Shown in pieces: positions 43,567-52,965 of a stretch of DNA of 64,000 nt. Position 1 is the first letter of the stretch; each line of letters opens with the position of its first letter. This DNA comes from Arcicella rosea (GTDB lineage Bacteria > Bacteroidota > Bacteroidia > Cytophagales > Spirosomataceae): the NCBI RefSeq assembly GCF_014204325.1, contig NZ_JACHKT010000003.1:1-64000 (forward strand), written 5' to 3'. The translations under genes and the position numbers were made by a program. The notes under the pieces are model-generated. The model ran no database searches and was not told the DNA's origin. It was given only the letters and a program-made list of their open reading frames with translations.

Positions 43567-44667
43567 TTATTTTTCTAAAATTTCTCTTAAAGTTTGTACT
43601 CGTTTACTCATTTCATAATTTTCTTCAATATGTTTACGAGCAGCTCTGCCCATCCTTCCTGCAAGGGCTGGGTCTTCAATTAGTTTAATCATATATTCTG
43701 CCATAGATGCCCAATCTCCCTCTTCTACTAAAAAACCTGTTTCACCATGAACAACAGCATCTTTGATACCTGCATGACGAGTGCTTACAATAGGTAAGCC
43801 TGTAGCTGAGGCTTCAAGGACTGACACTGGTGTACCTTCTGAATCCCCATTAGAAGCAATCATAGAATGTTGTAGAAAGACTCTTGCAGACTTTAAAGAT
43901 TCTGCTATTTCATGAGGTAATTTTGCTCCTCTGAAATCAATTAAGCTATCAACTTCTAATTCTTTTGCTAATGTTTTAGCTTCACTTAAAAGTTCACCTT
44001 CACCAATCATTATCATTTTAACATCAGAAATAGATTCTGTAACCTTTTTAAAGGCTCTTATTGTCGAAAAAGGTGATTTTTTTTCAGTAAATCTTCCTAC
44101 CGTAATAAAAACATTATCATTTTCTTCTGGTTTTCCTAGAGTAAACTTATTTGTATCAACAAAACAAGAATTAAAAATAGTAGTGTCTGGATTAGCTCCA
44201 AATCCAATAAGTTTTTCTCTCATATCTTTGGATACTGCTATTATACCTTTCACACTTTTAAACATTTTCTTATACAATGGCAAAAACTTTGAAAGTGTAA
44301 CTTTTTCATTAGCATCAAATCCGTGAAAATGCACGACCAAGCCTACATTAGCCTTGTTACATGCATCAACCAATATGGCCCCCATTGGACCATATTGAGC
44401 TAAAACAACATCAATATTATTTTCAATAAGATAGTTTGAAAGAAAAAAAGTATAAATTTTATGATAAACCTTTGGAAACAGCCTCCTTAACCCACCTCTT
44501 ATTAATAGATAATTAAAAGGAAATGGCAAAAAAGATTTATCAACTTGGTTTAAAGAAGGATACCACCCTTCATATATTGTTATTGTAGGTTGAAGTTGCT
44601 CTATTTGATCTCGAATAAAGGTCTCACTAAATCGAAATTTATTAGGATATGCAAAGCAGAGATTCAT
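43567..44667 (-). CDS. Glycosyltransferase family 4
   Basis: A 366-aa GT-B enzyme. The donor domain has F-I-T-V-G-R-F-T-E-K-K-S-P, M-I-G-E-G-E-L, D-F-R-G-A-K-L-P-H-E-I-A and V-L-E-A-S-A-T-G-L-P-I-V-S-T-R-H-A-G-I, with the E-x7-E type pair. It is more AT-rich at third positions than GT genes downstream. It lies 3 bp after the SAM methyltransferase gene and 4 bp before the TylF-like gene, in the same operon. Confidence 0.92.
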   Translation of the reverse strand: MNLCFAYPNKFRFSETFIRDQIEQLQPTITIYEGWYPSLNQVDKSFLPFPFNYLLIRGGLRRLFPKVYHKIYTFFLSNYLIENNIDVVLAQYGPMGAILVDACNKANVGLVVHFHGFDANEKVTLSKFLPLYKKMFKSVKGIIAVSKDMREKLIGFGANPDTTIFNSCFVDTNKFTLGKPEENDNVFITVGRFTEKKSPFSTIRAFKKVTESISDVKMIMIGEGELLSEAKTLAKELEVDSLIDFRGAKLPHEIAESLKSARVFLQHSMIASNGDSEGTPVSVLEASATGLPIVSTRHAGIKDAVVHGETGFLVEEGDWASMAEYMIKLIEDPALAGRMGRAARKHIEENYEMSKRVQTLREILEK

Positions 44668-44670
44668 ATA

Positions 44671-45375
44671 TTACTTCTTTTTAGCAACAAGTATAAATGT
44701 ACAAGCATCTTTGTTTCTAGTAGCTTGAGCAGTAGTTTTATCAAAAAAAATAATTAAAGGTTGCACCAATAAAGCTAAAACTGGACGTAGGAATTTGGGA
44801 AGTTTAAACATTATTCCGTCTTGAAACAACTGCAAGCCCATGGCCGAACGTCCTATAATTCCTCGAAAGTAAATGATTTCAAAACCTGATTCAGAGACTA
44901 CCTTTTGTAATCCTGTAGATGTCCAACGCCAAAAATCTGTAGGGTCTGGGTGAAACATCCAGTACCCGTGTGTACTTAATATTAGTTTTCCATCTTTTTT
45001 TAACACTCTTTGTGCTTCAGCCAAATATGATGTTGGATTTACAACATGCTCCAGCACTTGTGTAGATAAGACTATGTCTAAAGCATTGTCTGATAAATCT
45101 ATTCTGCCTTCAGGTGATATATGTATGTCTGCAATAGTATTTTCTGGCAAATCAACCCCTATATATTTTTCTACAAAGGGTTTTATTATAACCTCATAAG
45201 GTTTATTCCCACAACCATAGTCTGCCAGAATTAATTTATGAGAATTATTAGCTATAAAAAGATGTGTTACTTCTTCTATTTTTTGGCGAAGTTGGCGTAA
45301 ATAATAGTATCTGGTTGCCATTTTGCCAAAAATAGAAGGATATAGGCGTTCAAAACCTGCTTCTCTTTCGTTCAT
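44671..45375 (-). CDS. Class I SAM-dependent methyltransferase (cluster leader)
   Basis: A 234-aa methyltransferase-11-type protein: L-A-D-Y-G-C-G-N-K-P-Y (SAM loop), I-G-V-D-L-P and V-L-S-T-Q-V-L-E-H-V. The C-terminal third is hydrophobic near residues 195-213, possibly membrane-associating. It is the first gene of the eight-gene minus-strand glycan cluster and shares the 64-bp divergent spacer with the LamG gene. Confidence 0.87.
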   Translation of the reverse strand: MNEREAGFERLYPSIFGKMATRYYYLRQLRQKIEEVTHLFIANNSHKLILADYGCGNKPYEVIIKPFVEKYIGVDLPENTIADIHISPEGRIDLSDNALDIVLSTQVLEHVVNPTSYLAEAQRVLKKDGKLILSTHGYWMFHPDPTDFWRWTSTGLQKVVSESGFEIIYFRGIIGRSAMGLQLFQDGIMFKLPKFLRPVLALLVQPLIIFFDKTTAQATRNKDACTFILVAKKK

Positions 45376-45381
45376 TTAAAA

Positions 45382-45411
45382 TTGTTTTAAAATACAAAAT
45401 TACTAATTTTG
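45382..45411 (+). promoter_or_regulatory. Promoter of the LamG/T9SS gene (divergent from glycan cluster)
   Basis: TTG (45382-45384), a 19-nt spacer, then TAATTTTG (45404-45411), 28 nt before the ATG. On the other strand a second TAATTTTG (45395-45402) could serve the glycan cluster, so the two promoters would overlap back to back. Confidence 0.6.
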
Positions 45412-45439
45412 AGAGTATTAAAAAACTTCAAGCCCTAAT

Positions 45440-46651
45440 ATGAAAAAAGTAAACAATATTCTACTTTTATTAATTTTATTTTCTACCTCTGCAATAGGGC
45501 AAATCAATCTAAAAAATGGTTTAGTTGGTTGCTACCCTTTCAACGCAAATGCAAAAGACGAATCTGGAAATAATAATAATGGAATTGTAAACGGTGCTGT
45601 CTTGACAGTAGATAGATTTGGTAATCCTAATAGTGCATATCGTTTCGATGGTTATAGTTTTATCGACCTTCCAGATAATAAGTTTTCATTTGATAATTAT
45701 TCTTATGCCATGTGGGTTTTTGTAAGTGACATACCCACTAGTGGAAACTCATATAGAATGATTGCTATTGGAGGAGCGTGTGGAGACCAAACACTAGCTT
45801 TAAGCTATAATTATTTCAATGCCGTAGGCTTTGATTTTGGTGTTTATAATAAGCCCGCCCTTGCTAATACCCCATTAGCAATAGGCACACTTCCTGAAAT
45901 TGGCAAATGGTATCATCTCACTGCTGTAAGAGATGATTTAACTTTAAATTTATATATTAATGGGGTACTTGCCAAAAGCGTTTCTTCAAATAATACAAAA
46001 CCATATTATGGATGTGATGCTGTTGAAAAGGCTAGGTTTGGAATAAGAAATGGGGGAGTACAAGGATTTAAAGGTGCATTAGACGACATTCACCTTTACA
46101 ACCGCCCACTTAATGCTGCCGAAGTAAAAGCTCTTTATGATGGCAATACACCTCCAACAATTACAATTACCTCTAACAGTGCTTCACCATGTGGAGGTGA
46201 TAAAATAACTTTTACTGCTAATGGCGGTAATGCTACCTCTAAATATTTATGGAAAATAGATGACGTAACCCAAACATCAAGCTCAAAAAATTTGGATTAT
46301 ACCCCCACTAAAAAAACTGGAGATTATCAAATAAAAGTAGCTGTAGAAGTAACTGATGGAGAGCCTTGTTTCCCACAAGACCCATCAAAAAAAGAAGAAA
46401 TTTTTACTGTAAAAGATTGTGTAGAATCGGATAAAATATTGATACCAAATGCCTTTAGCCCCAATAGCGATGGCGTTAATGATACTTGGGAGATACATGG
46501 AATTAAAAATAATCCTGATGTAATTGTAGAGATATATGACCGTTGGGGTGAGTTAATTTTCTATTCTAAGGGATATTCAACTCCGTGGGATGGTACTTAC
46601 AAAAACAGTCCACTCAACGAGGGTTACTTATGCTTATGTGGTAAAATCTAG
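45440..46651 (+). CDS. LamG-domain T9SS cargo protein with a frameshifted C-terminal sorting domain
   Basis: A 403-aa exported protein: signal peptide (1 to about 21), a LamG/concanavalin-type fold (about 25-232, C-Y-P-F-N-A-N-A-K-D-E-S-G-N…A-L-D-D-I-H-L-Y-N-R), a PKD-like segment (about 238-325) and a gliding-motility (type-B) CTD starting I-P-N-A-F-S-P-N-S-D-G-V-N-D-T-W. The CTD should end in a strand pair, but the frame breaks at the GGTT of 46622-46625. With one T removed, translation continues as GTYAYVVKSSN…ILLVR to a stop at 46692-46694. In the given frame the product lacks the last strand and would probably not be secreted. Confidence 0.88.
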   Translation: MKKVNNILLLLILFSTSAIGQINLKNGLVGCYPFNANAKDESGNNNNGIVNGAVLTVDRFGNPNSAYRFDGYSFIDLPDNKFSFDNYSYAMWVFVSDIPTSGNSYRMIAIGGACGDQTLALSYNYFNAVGFDFGVYNKPALANTPLAIGTLPEIGKWYHLTAVRDDLTLNLYINGVLAKSVSSNNTKPYYGCDAVEKARFGIRNGGVQGFKGALDDIHLYNRPLNAAEVKALYDGNTPPTITITSNSASPCGGDKITFTANGGNATSKYLWKIDDVTQTSSSKNLDYTPTKKTGDYQIKVAVEVTDGEPCFPQDPSKKEEIFTVKDCVESDKILIPNAFSPNSDGVNDTWEIHGIKNNPDVIVEIYDRWGELIFYSKGYSTPWDGTYKNSPLNEGYLCLCGKI

Positions 46652-46674
46652 CAATGATTTGATATTTAAAGGTG

Positions 46675-46700
46675 CTATCTTGCTAGTAAGATAGTTTTTT
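46675..46700 (+). terminator. Terminator overlapping the lost C-terminal codons
   Basis: CTATCTT (46675-46681), loop GCTAGT, AAGATAG (46688-46694), then TTTTTT. The stem coincides with the last codons of the unshifted LamG-gene frame. Confidence 0.7.
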
Positions 46701-46727
46701 ATTGTAATATTTTTCCATCAATCACTA

Positions 46728-48044
46728 ATGAAAATTTCTGAAGACAAGCCTTTTTTGAGTTCCTTTGAGCTTAAAATTTTTGGTGTTTTTTTTATTATAC
46801 TTTTTGTCTTTTATACATTATTGATTACTCTTTGGAATTATACTCAAATTTCAGATTTCAAAAATTATTATGATGAGGGCGTTTTGTTTTTAGCAACTGG
46901 AGAAATGTCTCCGCAATTTCTTTTCTTTCAAGCACCTGGACATCCGTTTTTAATCAGTAAAGTTTTTAACATCTTTCATTCCGTTAATCCAGCAATCATA
47001 CAATTTCTTAATATTTGTCAATATCTCACGGCAATTATTCTAACCCATTTTAGTTTCAAAACGCAATTTTCTTGGATAAAATATATCGGAACAGTTAGTC
47101 TTTCTATCTGTGTATCCTATTTAAGCTTGATGGGTTTTCTGGCGGCTGAGTTTAATTTTCTATTCTTTTTTGTAATCGGTAATTTTCTATTAATCAGGTA
47201 TTTGCAAAATGAAAATACTTTTGGTACTTTACGAAGAACTTTATTGATTTTAGCCATTGCATTTACTTTTGGCTTGGCACAGTTTGTTCGTCCTTTGAGT
47301 TTCTATTATTTATTGTTTTTCGGTTTAGGGCTTTTTTACCTGAAAGTAATTAGTGAAAAATCATTAATTAATATCAGCAAAGCAACACTAGGGCAGTATG
47401 GACTTGTCTTTAGTTTATTCTTGTTTCTTTCAATGAATCTATACAGAAACATTTCAGGGAAATGGGCTTATCAGCCTCCACAAAACGGAATTTGGAGTAT
47501 TTATGTCGGTTTCAACGCCAAAGCGAAAGGAAGTTATAATGCTGAAGACATTACAAAATTTAAAAAAATTGCCGATCCACTTCATTGGAATGGTGAAGCT
47601 TTGCGAGCAATATTAAAACCAATGACGATTGAAAGAGTAAAAACCAATTGGCAAGCAAACATTCGTCAATCGTTACAGCGAGCCATTCGTTTGTTAGTAC
47701 CTTATTTTACTTCTTATTGGTTTTTTGCAAAGAGCAGTCCGCCAGATAGAAACCCTATTTGGAATTTATTGATGAAGGCGATTTTTCTTTTATCAACTTT
47801 TACAGTTTTAATTAGTTATTTTAGTAATGCGATTTATCTTTTTAAATTGTTCAGAAAGAAACAGTTAATTGCCATTGAAGTATTTGCTTTTTGTACTTTA
47901 ATAAGTACTTTTTTATATATTTTAATTCATGTGTTTTGTTTAGAAATCCAGCCAAGATATGCTGCTCATTTGGTATTTATCAACCTTTGGATTTTGCCTT
48001 TAAGCCTAGAAAATTTCATAAAACCAAACCAGAAATTTCAATGA
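46728..48044 (+). CDS. Multispanning membrane protein, GT-C (GT39/83-like) glycosyltransferase candidate
   Basis: A 438-aa protein with about 10-11 transmembrane segments. After the first helix a periplasmic loop with S-D-F-K-N-Y-Y-D-E-G-V and then F-Q-A-P-G-H-P-F resembles the D-E and P-G/H-P features of GT-C sugar transferases that use polyprenyl-phosphate donors. The C-terminal E-I-Q-P-R-Y-A-A-H motif is also typical (R-Y). It might glycosylate surface components or, less likely, act as a polymerase for the cluster upstream. It overlaps the OmpA gene by 4 bp (ATGA). Confidence 0.7.
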   Translation: MKISEDKPFLSSFELKIFGVFFIILFVFYTLLITLWNYTQISDFKNYYDEGVLFLATGEMSPQFLFFQAPGHPFLISKVFNIFHSVNPAIIQFLNICQYLTAIILTHFSFKTQFSWIKYIGTVSLSICVSYLSLMGFLAAEFNFLFFFVIGNFLLIRYLQNENTFGTLRRTLLILAIAFTFGLAQFVRPLSFYYLLFFGLGLFYLKVISEKSLINISKATLGQYGLVFSLFLFLSMNLYRNISGKWAYQPPQNGIWSIYVGFNAKAKGSYNAEDITKFKKIADPLHWNGEALRAILKPMTIERVKTNWQANIRQSLQRAIRLLVPYFTSYWFFAKSSPPDRNPIWNLLMKAIFLLSTFTVLISYFSNAIYLFKLFRKKQLIAIEVFAFCTLISTFLYILIHVFCLEIQPRYAAHLVFINLWILPLSLENFIKPNQKFQ

Positions 48045-49795
48045 ATCGTCTTAGCTCGCTCTTATTTTTTACGGTGTTGTGCCTATGCAATACTGCTGTG
48101 AATTTTGCCCAAGTACGCCGTTCGTTAGGCCCACCAGTGAATCATCCAAGCTTTAATGAATACGCTCCTTCCATCAGTGCCAACAACAAAACCATGATTT
48201 TTGAAACCGATCGTGCTGGCGAAGGAAAATGGGAATTGTATTACACTACAAAAAATGAAAAAAATAGATGGACGCCACCAAAACCCATCGTGAATATCAA
48301 TAAAATCGGGAAGGACAATGACTTGATTGGTGGACCATCTATTAGCTACGATGGAAAAACGCTTTTCTTTTTTGCTTCTTTTGAAGGTGGACAAGGCGAT
48401 ATGGATATTTATCATTCTACTTGGAACGGCACAGATTGGTCAGAGCCAAAAACGTTTGATAATAATATCAATACCAAAGCTTACGAAGGTTTTCCTTCGG
48501 TTTCTGCTGATGGAAAATCGATGTATTTTATCCGTGATAATTTCTCGAAAAGAAAAGACAAAGCTTTGTGTTACACCATTTGGGTTTCAAAAAAACAAGA
48601 AGATGATACTTGGGGAGTAGCCGAAAAATTACCAGCACCCATCAATATGGATTGCGAGAAAGCTCCTAGAATTATGGCAGATAATCGTACGTTGATTTTT
48701 AGTTCTGTGAGAAAAGATGGAGTCGGTGGTTTTGATTTATATCAATCTTTTCAGGAAGATGATGGCTCTTGGAGTACTCCAATCAATCTTGAATACATCA
48801 ATACTGAAGAAGACGACCAATTTGCTTCTGTTTCGGCCGCTGGTGATTTAATGTATTATCATACTGCTGGCGATATTTATACCGTAACCATTCCTGATAA
48901 ATACCGAAAATATAAATTAGTAACCGTTGACGGAAAAGTAATTGATGCCATTACCAAACAACCAATTGCCATAAAATTGACTTCAAAAAGTACTAATCCA
49001 AAAGAAAGAGCCATCAATACTGTTGTAGATGCTAACGGTTTGTTTTCTATGATTTATAGAGTTGGAAGTAAGTATGATGTAACGACTTCGCCATTGGCAG
49101 ATTATTTGCCTTATCGTGGTAAAATGGACATGAGTACTGCCAAAGAAACGGATAATATTGAGAAAAATATTGAATTGATTCCAAAGAAATTAGTTTTCCA
49201 GTTTCAATTACTTGATAAAGACACGAAGGCAATTTTGAAAGACCCAAAAGTAAAAGTAATGGATGCTGAAACGAAACAATTACTAGAAGTAAAAGTGGAT
49301 AAAGACATTGCCAATGTTACGCTTGAAATTGGCAAGCTTTACAAATTTGCTGCCAATACTTTAGGCTATTCGTTTTTCTCTCGCTCATTCAAGCCTGATA
49401 CTGTGGATGCTTTTAAAGATAGATTGAAGAAAATACCTTTAGCGGTTTTGAAGAAAGATGTTGTTGTGCAATTACAAGATATTACTTTTGAAACTGGTAA
49501 AGCTGAATTAAAACCTGAATCTGGAGAAGAGTTAGACCGTTTGGTGGCTTTGTTGGATGGCAATAAAACGATAAAAGTAGAAATCTCAGCTCATACAGAT
49601 GATGTTGGAAATGATGATGCCAACTTGAAGCTTTCAGAAAAAAGAGCAAAGGCGGTGGTAGATTACTTAACGACCAAAGGCATTAAAGCCGACAGAATGA
49701 TTGCAAAAGGCTATGGCGAAACGCAACCACTTGTCCCTAATGATACTGATGAAAATAAAGCAAAAAATCGTAGAGTACAGTTTAAAATCAATTAG
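48041..49795 (+). CDS. OmpA family protein with PD40 beta-propeller repeats
   Basis: A 584-aa protein. I start at 48041, overlapping the upstream stop (ATGA), because MNRLSSLLFFTVLCLCNTAV is a signal peptide. The N-terminal half has PD40-type blades (E-Y-A-P-S-I-S-A-N-N-K-T-M-I-F-E-T-D-R, then G-G-P-S-I-S-Y-D-G-K-T-L-F-F). A carboxypeptidase-regulatory-like beta domain follows (about 300-390). The C-terminal OmpA domain (about 470-584) has S-A-H-T-D-D-V-G and L-S-E-K-R-A-K-A-V-V-D-Y-L, which bind peptidoglycan. It anchors the outer membrane; similar proteins accompany gliding/T9SS machinery. Confidence 0.92.
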   Translation: MNRLSSLLFFTVLCLCNTAVNFAQVRRSLGPPVNHPSFNEYAPSISANNKTMIFETDRAGEGKWELYYTTKNEKNRWTPPKPIVNINKIGKDNDLIGGPSISYDGKTLFFFASFEGGQGDMDIYHSTWNGTDWSEPKTFDNNINTKAYEGFPSVSADGKSMYFIRDNFSKRKDKALCYTIWVSKKQEDDTWGVAEKLPAPINMDCEKAPRIMADNRTLIFSSVRKDGVGGFDLYQSFQEDDGSWSTPINLEYINTEEDDQFASVSAAGDLMYYHTAGDIYTVTIPDKYRKYKLVTVDGKVIDAITKQPIAIKLTSKSTNPKERAINTVVDANGLFSMIYRVGSKYDVTTSPLADYLPYRGKMDMSTAKETDNIEKNIELIPKKLVFQFQLLDKDTKAILKDPKVKVMDAETKQLLEVKVDKDIANVTLEIGKLYKFAANTLGYSFFSRSFKPDTVDAFKDRLKKIPLAVLKKDVVVQLQDITFETGKAELKPESGEELDRLVALLDGNKTIKVEISAHTDDVGNDDANLKLSEKRAKAVVDYLTTKGIKADRMIAKGYGETQPLVPNDTDENKAKNRRVQFKIN

Positions 49796-49798
49796 GTT

Positions 49799-49842
49799 AA
49801 AAACAGAAAAGACTTCGCTGAAACGAAGTCTTTTCTGTTTTT
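49799..49842 (+). terminator. Terminator of the OmpA operon
   Basis: A 19-bp perfect stem (49799-49817 with 49824-49842; AAAAGACTTCG/CGAAGTCTTTT core), loop CTGAAA. It has A- and T-tracts, so it can work in both directions for the convergent gene at 49858. Confidence 0.93.
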
Positions 49843-49857
49843 AAATTTCTCTACAAA

Positions 49858-50313
49858 TTATTTCTTCCCGCCAAAATGATAGCCAACACCTAGCCAAGCT
49901 CTGAAAACGCCACTTGTTCCGTCATAATTCACATAGGGACTGAGTTCAAAATTGACACTTACTTTTGGTGCTTTCTCAAAAGGATAAGCACGCATTCCCA
50001 CACTTCCGAAATAACCTTTTACAATGTCTTGATTATCAATAATAGACGCCACAATTCCAAAGTTTACTCCACCGCCAGCATAAATAAAGGCATTTTTAGT
50101 ATAACCAAGATTCACCATCAAAGCGGGTTCTGTATTCAATGAAGCTGTAAATGAATTCATCTGAAAACGAAAATCCATCCAAACTACTTTAGTAGGATTG
50201 GTAGCAATCGACAATTGACTATTGAAAGGATAATAGCTAATCGCTTGAGCTTTCGTAGTATGGTTAATAAATTGGAAAGTAAGAATTAATGCAAGTAACT
50301 TAAGTAGTTTCAT
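49858..50313 (-). CDS. Small predicted outer-membrane beta-barrel protein
   Basis: A 151-aa exported protein: signal peptide about 1-22 (ending TKA), then short alternating strands (…WMDFRFQMNS…, …FIYAGGGVNFG…, …VNFELSPYVN…), ending in W-L-G-V-G-Y-H-F-G-G-K-K. The size fits an eight-stranded barrel. I do not recognise a family. It stands alone, convergent with the OmpA gene. Confidence 0.65.
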   Translation of the reverse strand: MKLLKLLALILTFQFINHTTKAQAISYYPFNSQLSIATNPTKVVWMDFRFQMNSFTASLNTEPALMVNLGYTKNAFIYAGGGVNFGIVASIIDNQDIVKGYFGSVGMRAYPFEKAPKVSVNFELSPYVNYDGTSGVFRAWLGVGYHFGGKK

Positions 50314-50464
50314 GAATTTGATTATTAGGTTTTATCGATTTGAGCAATTAGCTTTCGGCTTATTATTTTGTTATGATATTTTAATTGTTTACTTCTGAGA
50401 ACAACATCTCATAAACAATGTCATTTCATTTAAAGAGAATTTGTCGTTTGAAACTCCGCATTCT

Positions 50465-52012
50465 TCAGTATCCTAATTCATTCAAAGCGGCTTTTGCTTT
50501 ATTATCAATAGAATTTTTGTACTCGTGTTTTTTGTAAGAAATAGCTTTTTCAAAATAACTTTTGGCTTTTACTTTATCACCTTTTGCTTGGTAAATATAA
50601 CCTAATTGTAAAGCCGAACTAGCACCAAAAGAAACAATTTGCTGTGCTGATAAAATAATTGCACGTTCATAAAAAGGAATTGCTTGTAGAATATTGTTTG
50701 ACAATTGAAAAATTCTTCCTTTTCGGTAGTTAAATTCCATTTGGTCTTGAATTTGTTCAAAATTACTTTCAGAATACTTCTCCAGAATCATCAAAGCTTT
50801 ATCATAAAAACCGCCATCACAAGCCAAACGAGCTTTCATCAATACTTTTTGGCTAATCTGTTTTTTAGGATTTGATGCTAAAAAGTTATCTGCAAATTTA
50901 GTTGCAGCCTTGTCAGCTTCAACAATATTTTCGCCTTTCAATTTTACTTTTTCTAAAAAAGCTTTTCCTTTGGCATCTTCATTATTCAACCAGTAAGTTA
51001 AAAAGATTTTATAGTAAGTATCTTTTACAAAGTTAAAACCTTTGTAATGCGTCAAAAAAGTTTGAAAGCCTTTTGAAGCCAATTGATACTGTCCTTTCTG
51101 TAATAAAATATCTGCTTTCAGATATTCAAGAAATGGAAAAGATAAATACTCAGTACTTTCTGGGCGATTTTCAAGAATATCGAAAGCAATTTCACTTTTT
51201 CCTTCTTTCATAAAAGTAGTTACGCCGAAAAACTGGAAGAGTAAATTATCTTGATGTTGGTGAATGAATTGCTGAAATTCATTGAGTTTTTTAGGATTAA
51301 ATTTCAGGATGTAAGCATGAACGACATACTCTAAAAATTGTGCTTCTTCTTTAAAAACACTGTCTTTATGAATCACATTTTGTAGTTCATTTAAACCGAG
51401 TTTGATATTCCCTTTTAGTCCAATTAGTTTAATAATCCATTGATAATTTTCTGGTGTTGAACCAATTAAGATATGCAATAAACCAAGTGATTTTTGATTT
51501 GGTAAAAAATTAGGAAATTCTTTAGCATTGGCATCCAAGAGCTTGTAGGCTTTGATAATTTCCCAACTTCCTTTGGTTTCATGTCCGAATTTTAATTTTA
51601 CAAAGGCTGAATGCAAATGAAGTTCTGCCAATAAAAAACGGAAGTAAGGCGATTTTTTATCAAGATTTTCAATCAAATCCATGCGTTCGTCTTGATGATT
51701 GATAAACTTTTCATAGAGCGTTTTATCTTCCGTAATCATCAATTCTATTAAATCGGCATAACTGTTTAGATAAGTATTTACGCCATTTACCGATTTATCA
51801 TGGGCTAAAATACTTCTTCCACTGGCAATTTTCATTTTCAAGATTTCAGAATATGCTTTTTGCATGGCGTTATTCATTTCGAAATCTGAGGCTTTTCCAG
51901 AAGTATTTAGCAACAAAAAAATCATCCAAAAAGTAAGGAGTATTTTCTTTGAAGCGTATTTTCTCAACCAAAGCTGAATCTTTTCAATATGGTTTGGAGG
52001 ATTTTGTGTCAT
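50465..52012 (-). CDS. TPR-containing exported protein
   Basis: A 515-aa protein with an N-terminal hydrophobic segment (about 23-40) acting as signal or anchor and a long helical body. The C-terminal region has clear TPR units (…EFNYRKGRIFQLSNNILQAI…, and A-L-Q-L-G-Y-I-Y-Q-A-K-G-D-K-V-K-A-K-S-Y-F-E-K-A). The central part (about 70-330) is less regular. It is probably a periplasmic or membrane-bound scaffold. No enzymatic motif is visible. It is a single gene. Confidence 0.75.
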   Translation of the reverse strand: MTQNPPNHIEKIQLWLRKYASKKILLTFWMIFLLLNTSGKASDFEMNNAMQKAYSEILKMKIASGRSILAHDKSVNGVNTYLNSYADLIELMITEDKTLYEKFINHQDERMDLIENLDKKSPYFRFLLAELHLHSAFVKLKFGHETKGSWEIIKAYKLLDANAKEFPNFLPNQKSLGLLHILIGSTPENYQWIIKLIGLKGNIKLGLNELQNVIHKDSVFKEEAQFLEYVVHAYILKFNPKKLNEFQQFIHQHQDNLLFQFFGVTTFMKEGKSEIAFDILENRPESTEYLSFPFLEYLKADILLQKGQYQLASKGFQTFLTHYKGFNFVKDTYYKIFLTYWLNNEDAKGKAFLEKVKLKGENIVEADKAATKFADNFLASNPKKQISQKVLMKARLACDGGFYDKALMILEKYSESNFEQIQDQMEFNYRKGRIFQLSNNILQAIPFYERAIILSAQQIVSFGASSALQLGYIYQAKGDKVKAKSYFEKAISYKKHEYKNSIDNKAKAALNELGY

Positions 52013-52107
52013 TGGATGCGTTGATTATTGTACAAACGGAAATTATACAATCTTATTTAAGAAAATTGTTGGCTAGCAGACTAATCCTAAACGATTTTAT
52101 CAACATC

Positions 52108-52142
52108 AAAAAAGCCCATAACGTTGAGGTTACGGGCTTTTT
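52108..52142. terminator. Terminator between the TPR and zinc-ribbon genes
   Basis: AAAAAGCCC-A-TAAC (52109-52122), loop GTTGAG, GTTA-C-GGGCTTTTT (52129-52142). One A/C mismatch in a 13-bp stem. The A-tract on the left gives the U-tract for the minus-strand gene ending at 52163. Confidence 0.82.
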
Positions 52143-52162
52143 GTCTTGCAAACCAAAAGGGC

Positions 52163-52921
52163 TTATTTCTTAGAGATGAAAACGATGTCTTCAACGTCTG
52201 CCAAAATACGACCACAGTGTTCGCAAACAATGATTCTTTTCTTGTCTTTGATGTCAGCCTGACGTTGTGGTGGAACTGCACTAAAACAACCTCCACAAGC
52301 ACCACGTTTTACTAAAACAACTGCTAAACCGTTTGGATAATTTCCACGCAATTTATCGTAAGGGCGTAATAAACGTTCTTCCACAAATTTCACAGCCTTA
52401 TCACGGTTGTTCATTAATTTTTGTTCGTCTTCTTCGCTTTCAGCAATCAAAACATTTAATTCTTTCTTTTTTGCATCAAGGTCTTTTTTACGAGTATTCA
52501 AACGAGTTTCTGTTTCAGAAACGTCGTCTTTTTTATTCAAAATCTTGAATTCAAATTCACGAGTACGTTTGTCAGCCAATTCCATTTCAAGTTGTTGCAA
52601 TTCAATTTCTTTAGAGATTGCATCATATTCACGGTTATTGCGGACATTCATTTGTTGGTCTTTATACTTATTTACCAACTTTTCAGCTTCTTTCTTCGCA
52701 TTACGGTTTTTTGTAATGTCTTCTTCCAAAATAGCGATTTCTTTGTTGAATTTGCTAATACGGGTTTCAATACCAGCAACTTCATCTTCCAAATCACGTA
52801 CTTCTTCGGGTAAATCGCCTCGCATCTTTTTGATGCCATCCAAGGCTGAATCTATGTTTTGAAGCTTCAAAAGAGCTTCTAATTTCTGAGCAATGGTTGT
52901 TTCGGTTGCTACTGCTGCCAT
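52163..52921 (-). CDS. Coiled-coil protein with C-terminal C4 zinc ribbon
   Basis: A 252-aa cytosolic protein. Residues about 10-195 form a long antiparallel coiled coil (heptad-rich, Glu/Lys/Leu). The C-terminal zinc ribbon has R-G-A-C-G-G-C-F-S and I-V-C-E-H-C-G-R-I-L (C-x2-C…C-x2-C). The architecture matches the CT398/HP0958 family of zinc-ribbon coiled-coil proteins, some of which bind nucleic acid. It lies just downstream of the Nif3-like gene on the same strand, a pairing common in Bacteroidota. Confidence 0.88.
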   Translation of the reverse strand: MAAVATETTIAQKLEALLKLQNIDSALDGIKKMRGDLPEEVRDLEDEVAGIETRISKFNKEIAILEEDITKNRNAKKEAEKLVNKYKDQQMNVRNNREYDAISKEIELQQLEMELADKRTREFEFKILNKKDDVSETETRLNTRKKDLDAKKKELNVLIAESEEDEQKLMNNRDKAVKFVEERLLRPYDKLRGNYPNGLAVVLVKRGACGGCFSAVPPQRQADIKDKKRIIVCEHCGRILADVEDIVFISKK

Positions 52922-52965
52922 TGGTTTTATTCGGTTTTATCTGTGTAACCGCTATCGGTATTAAG

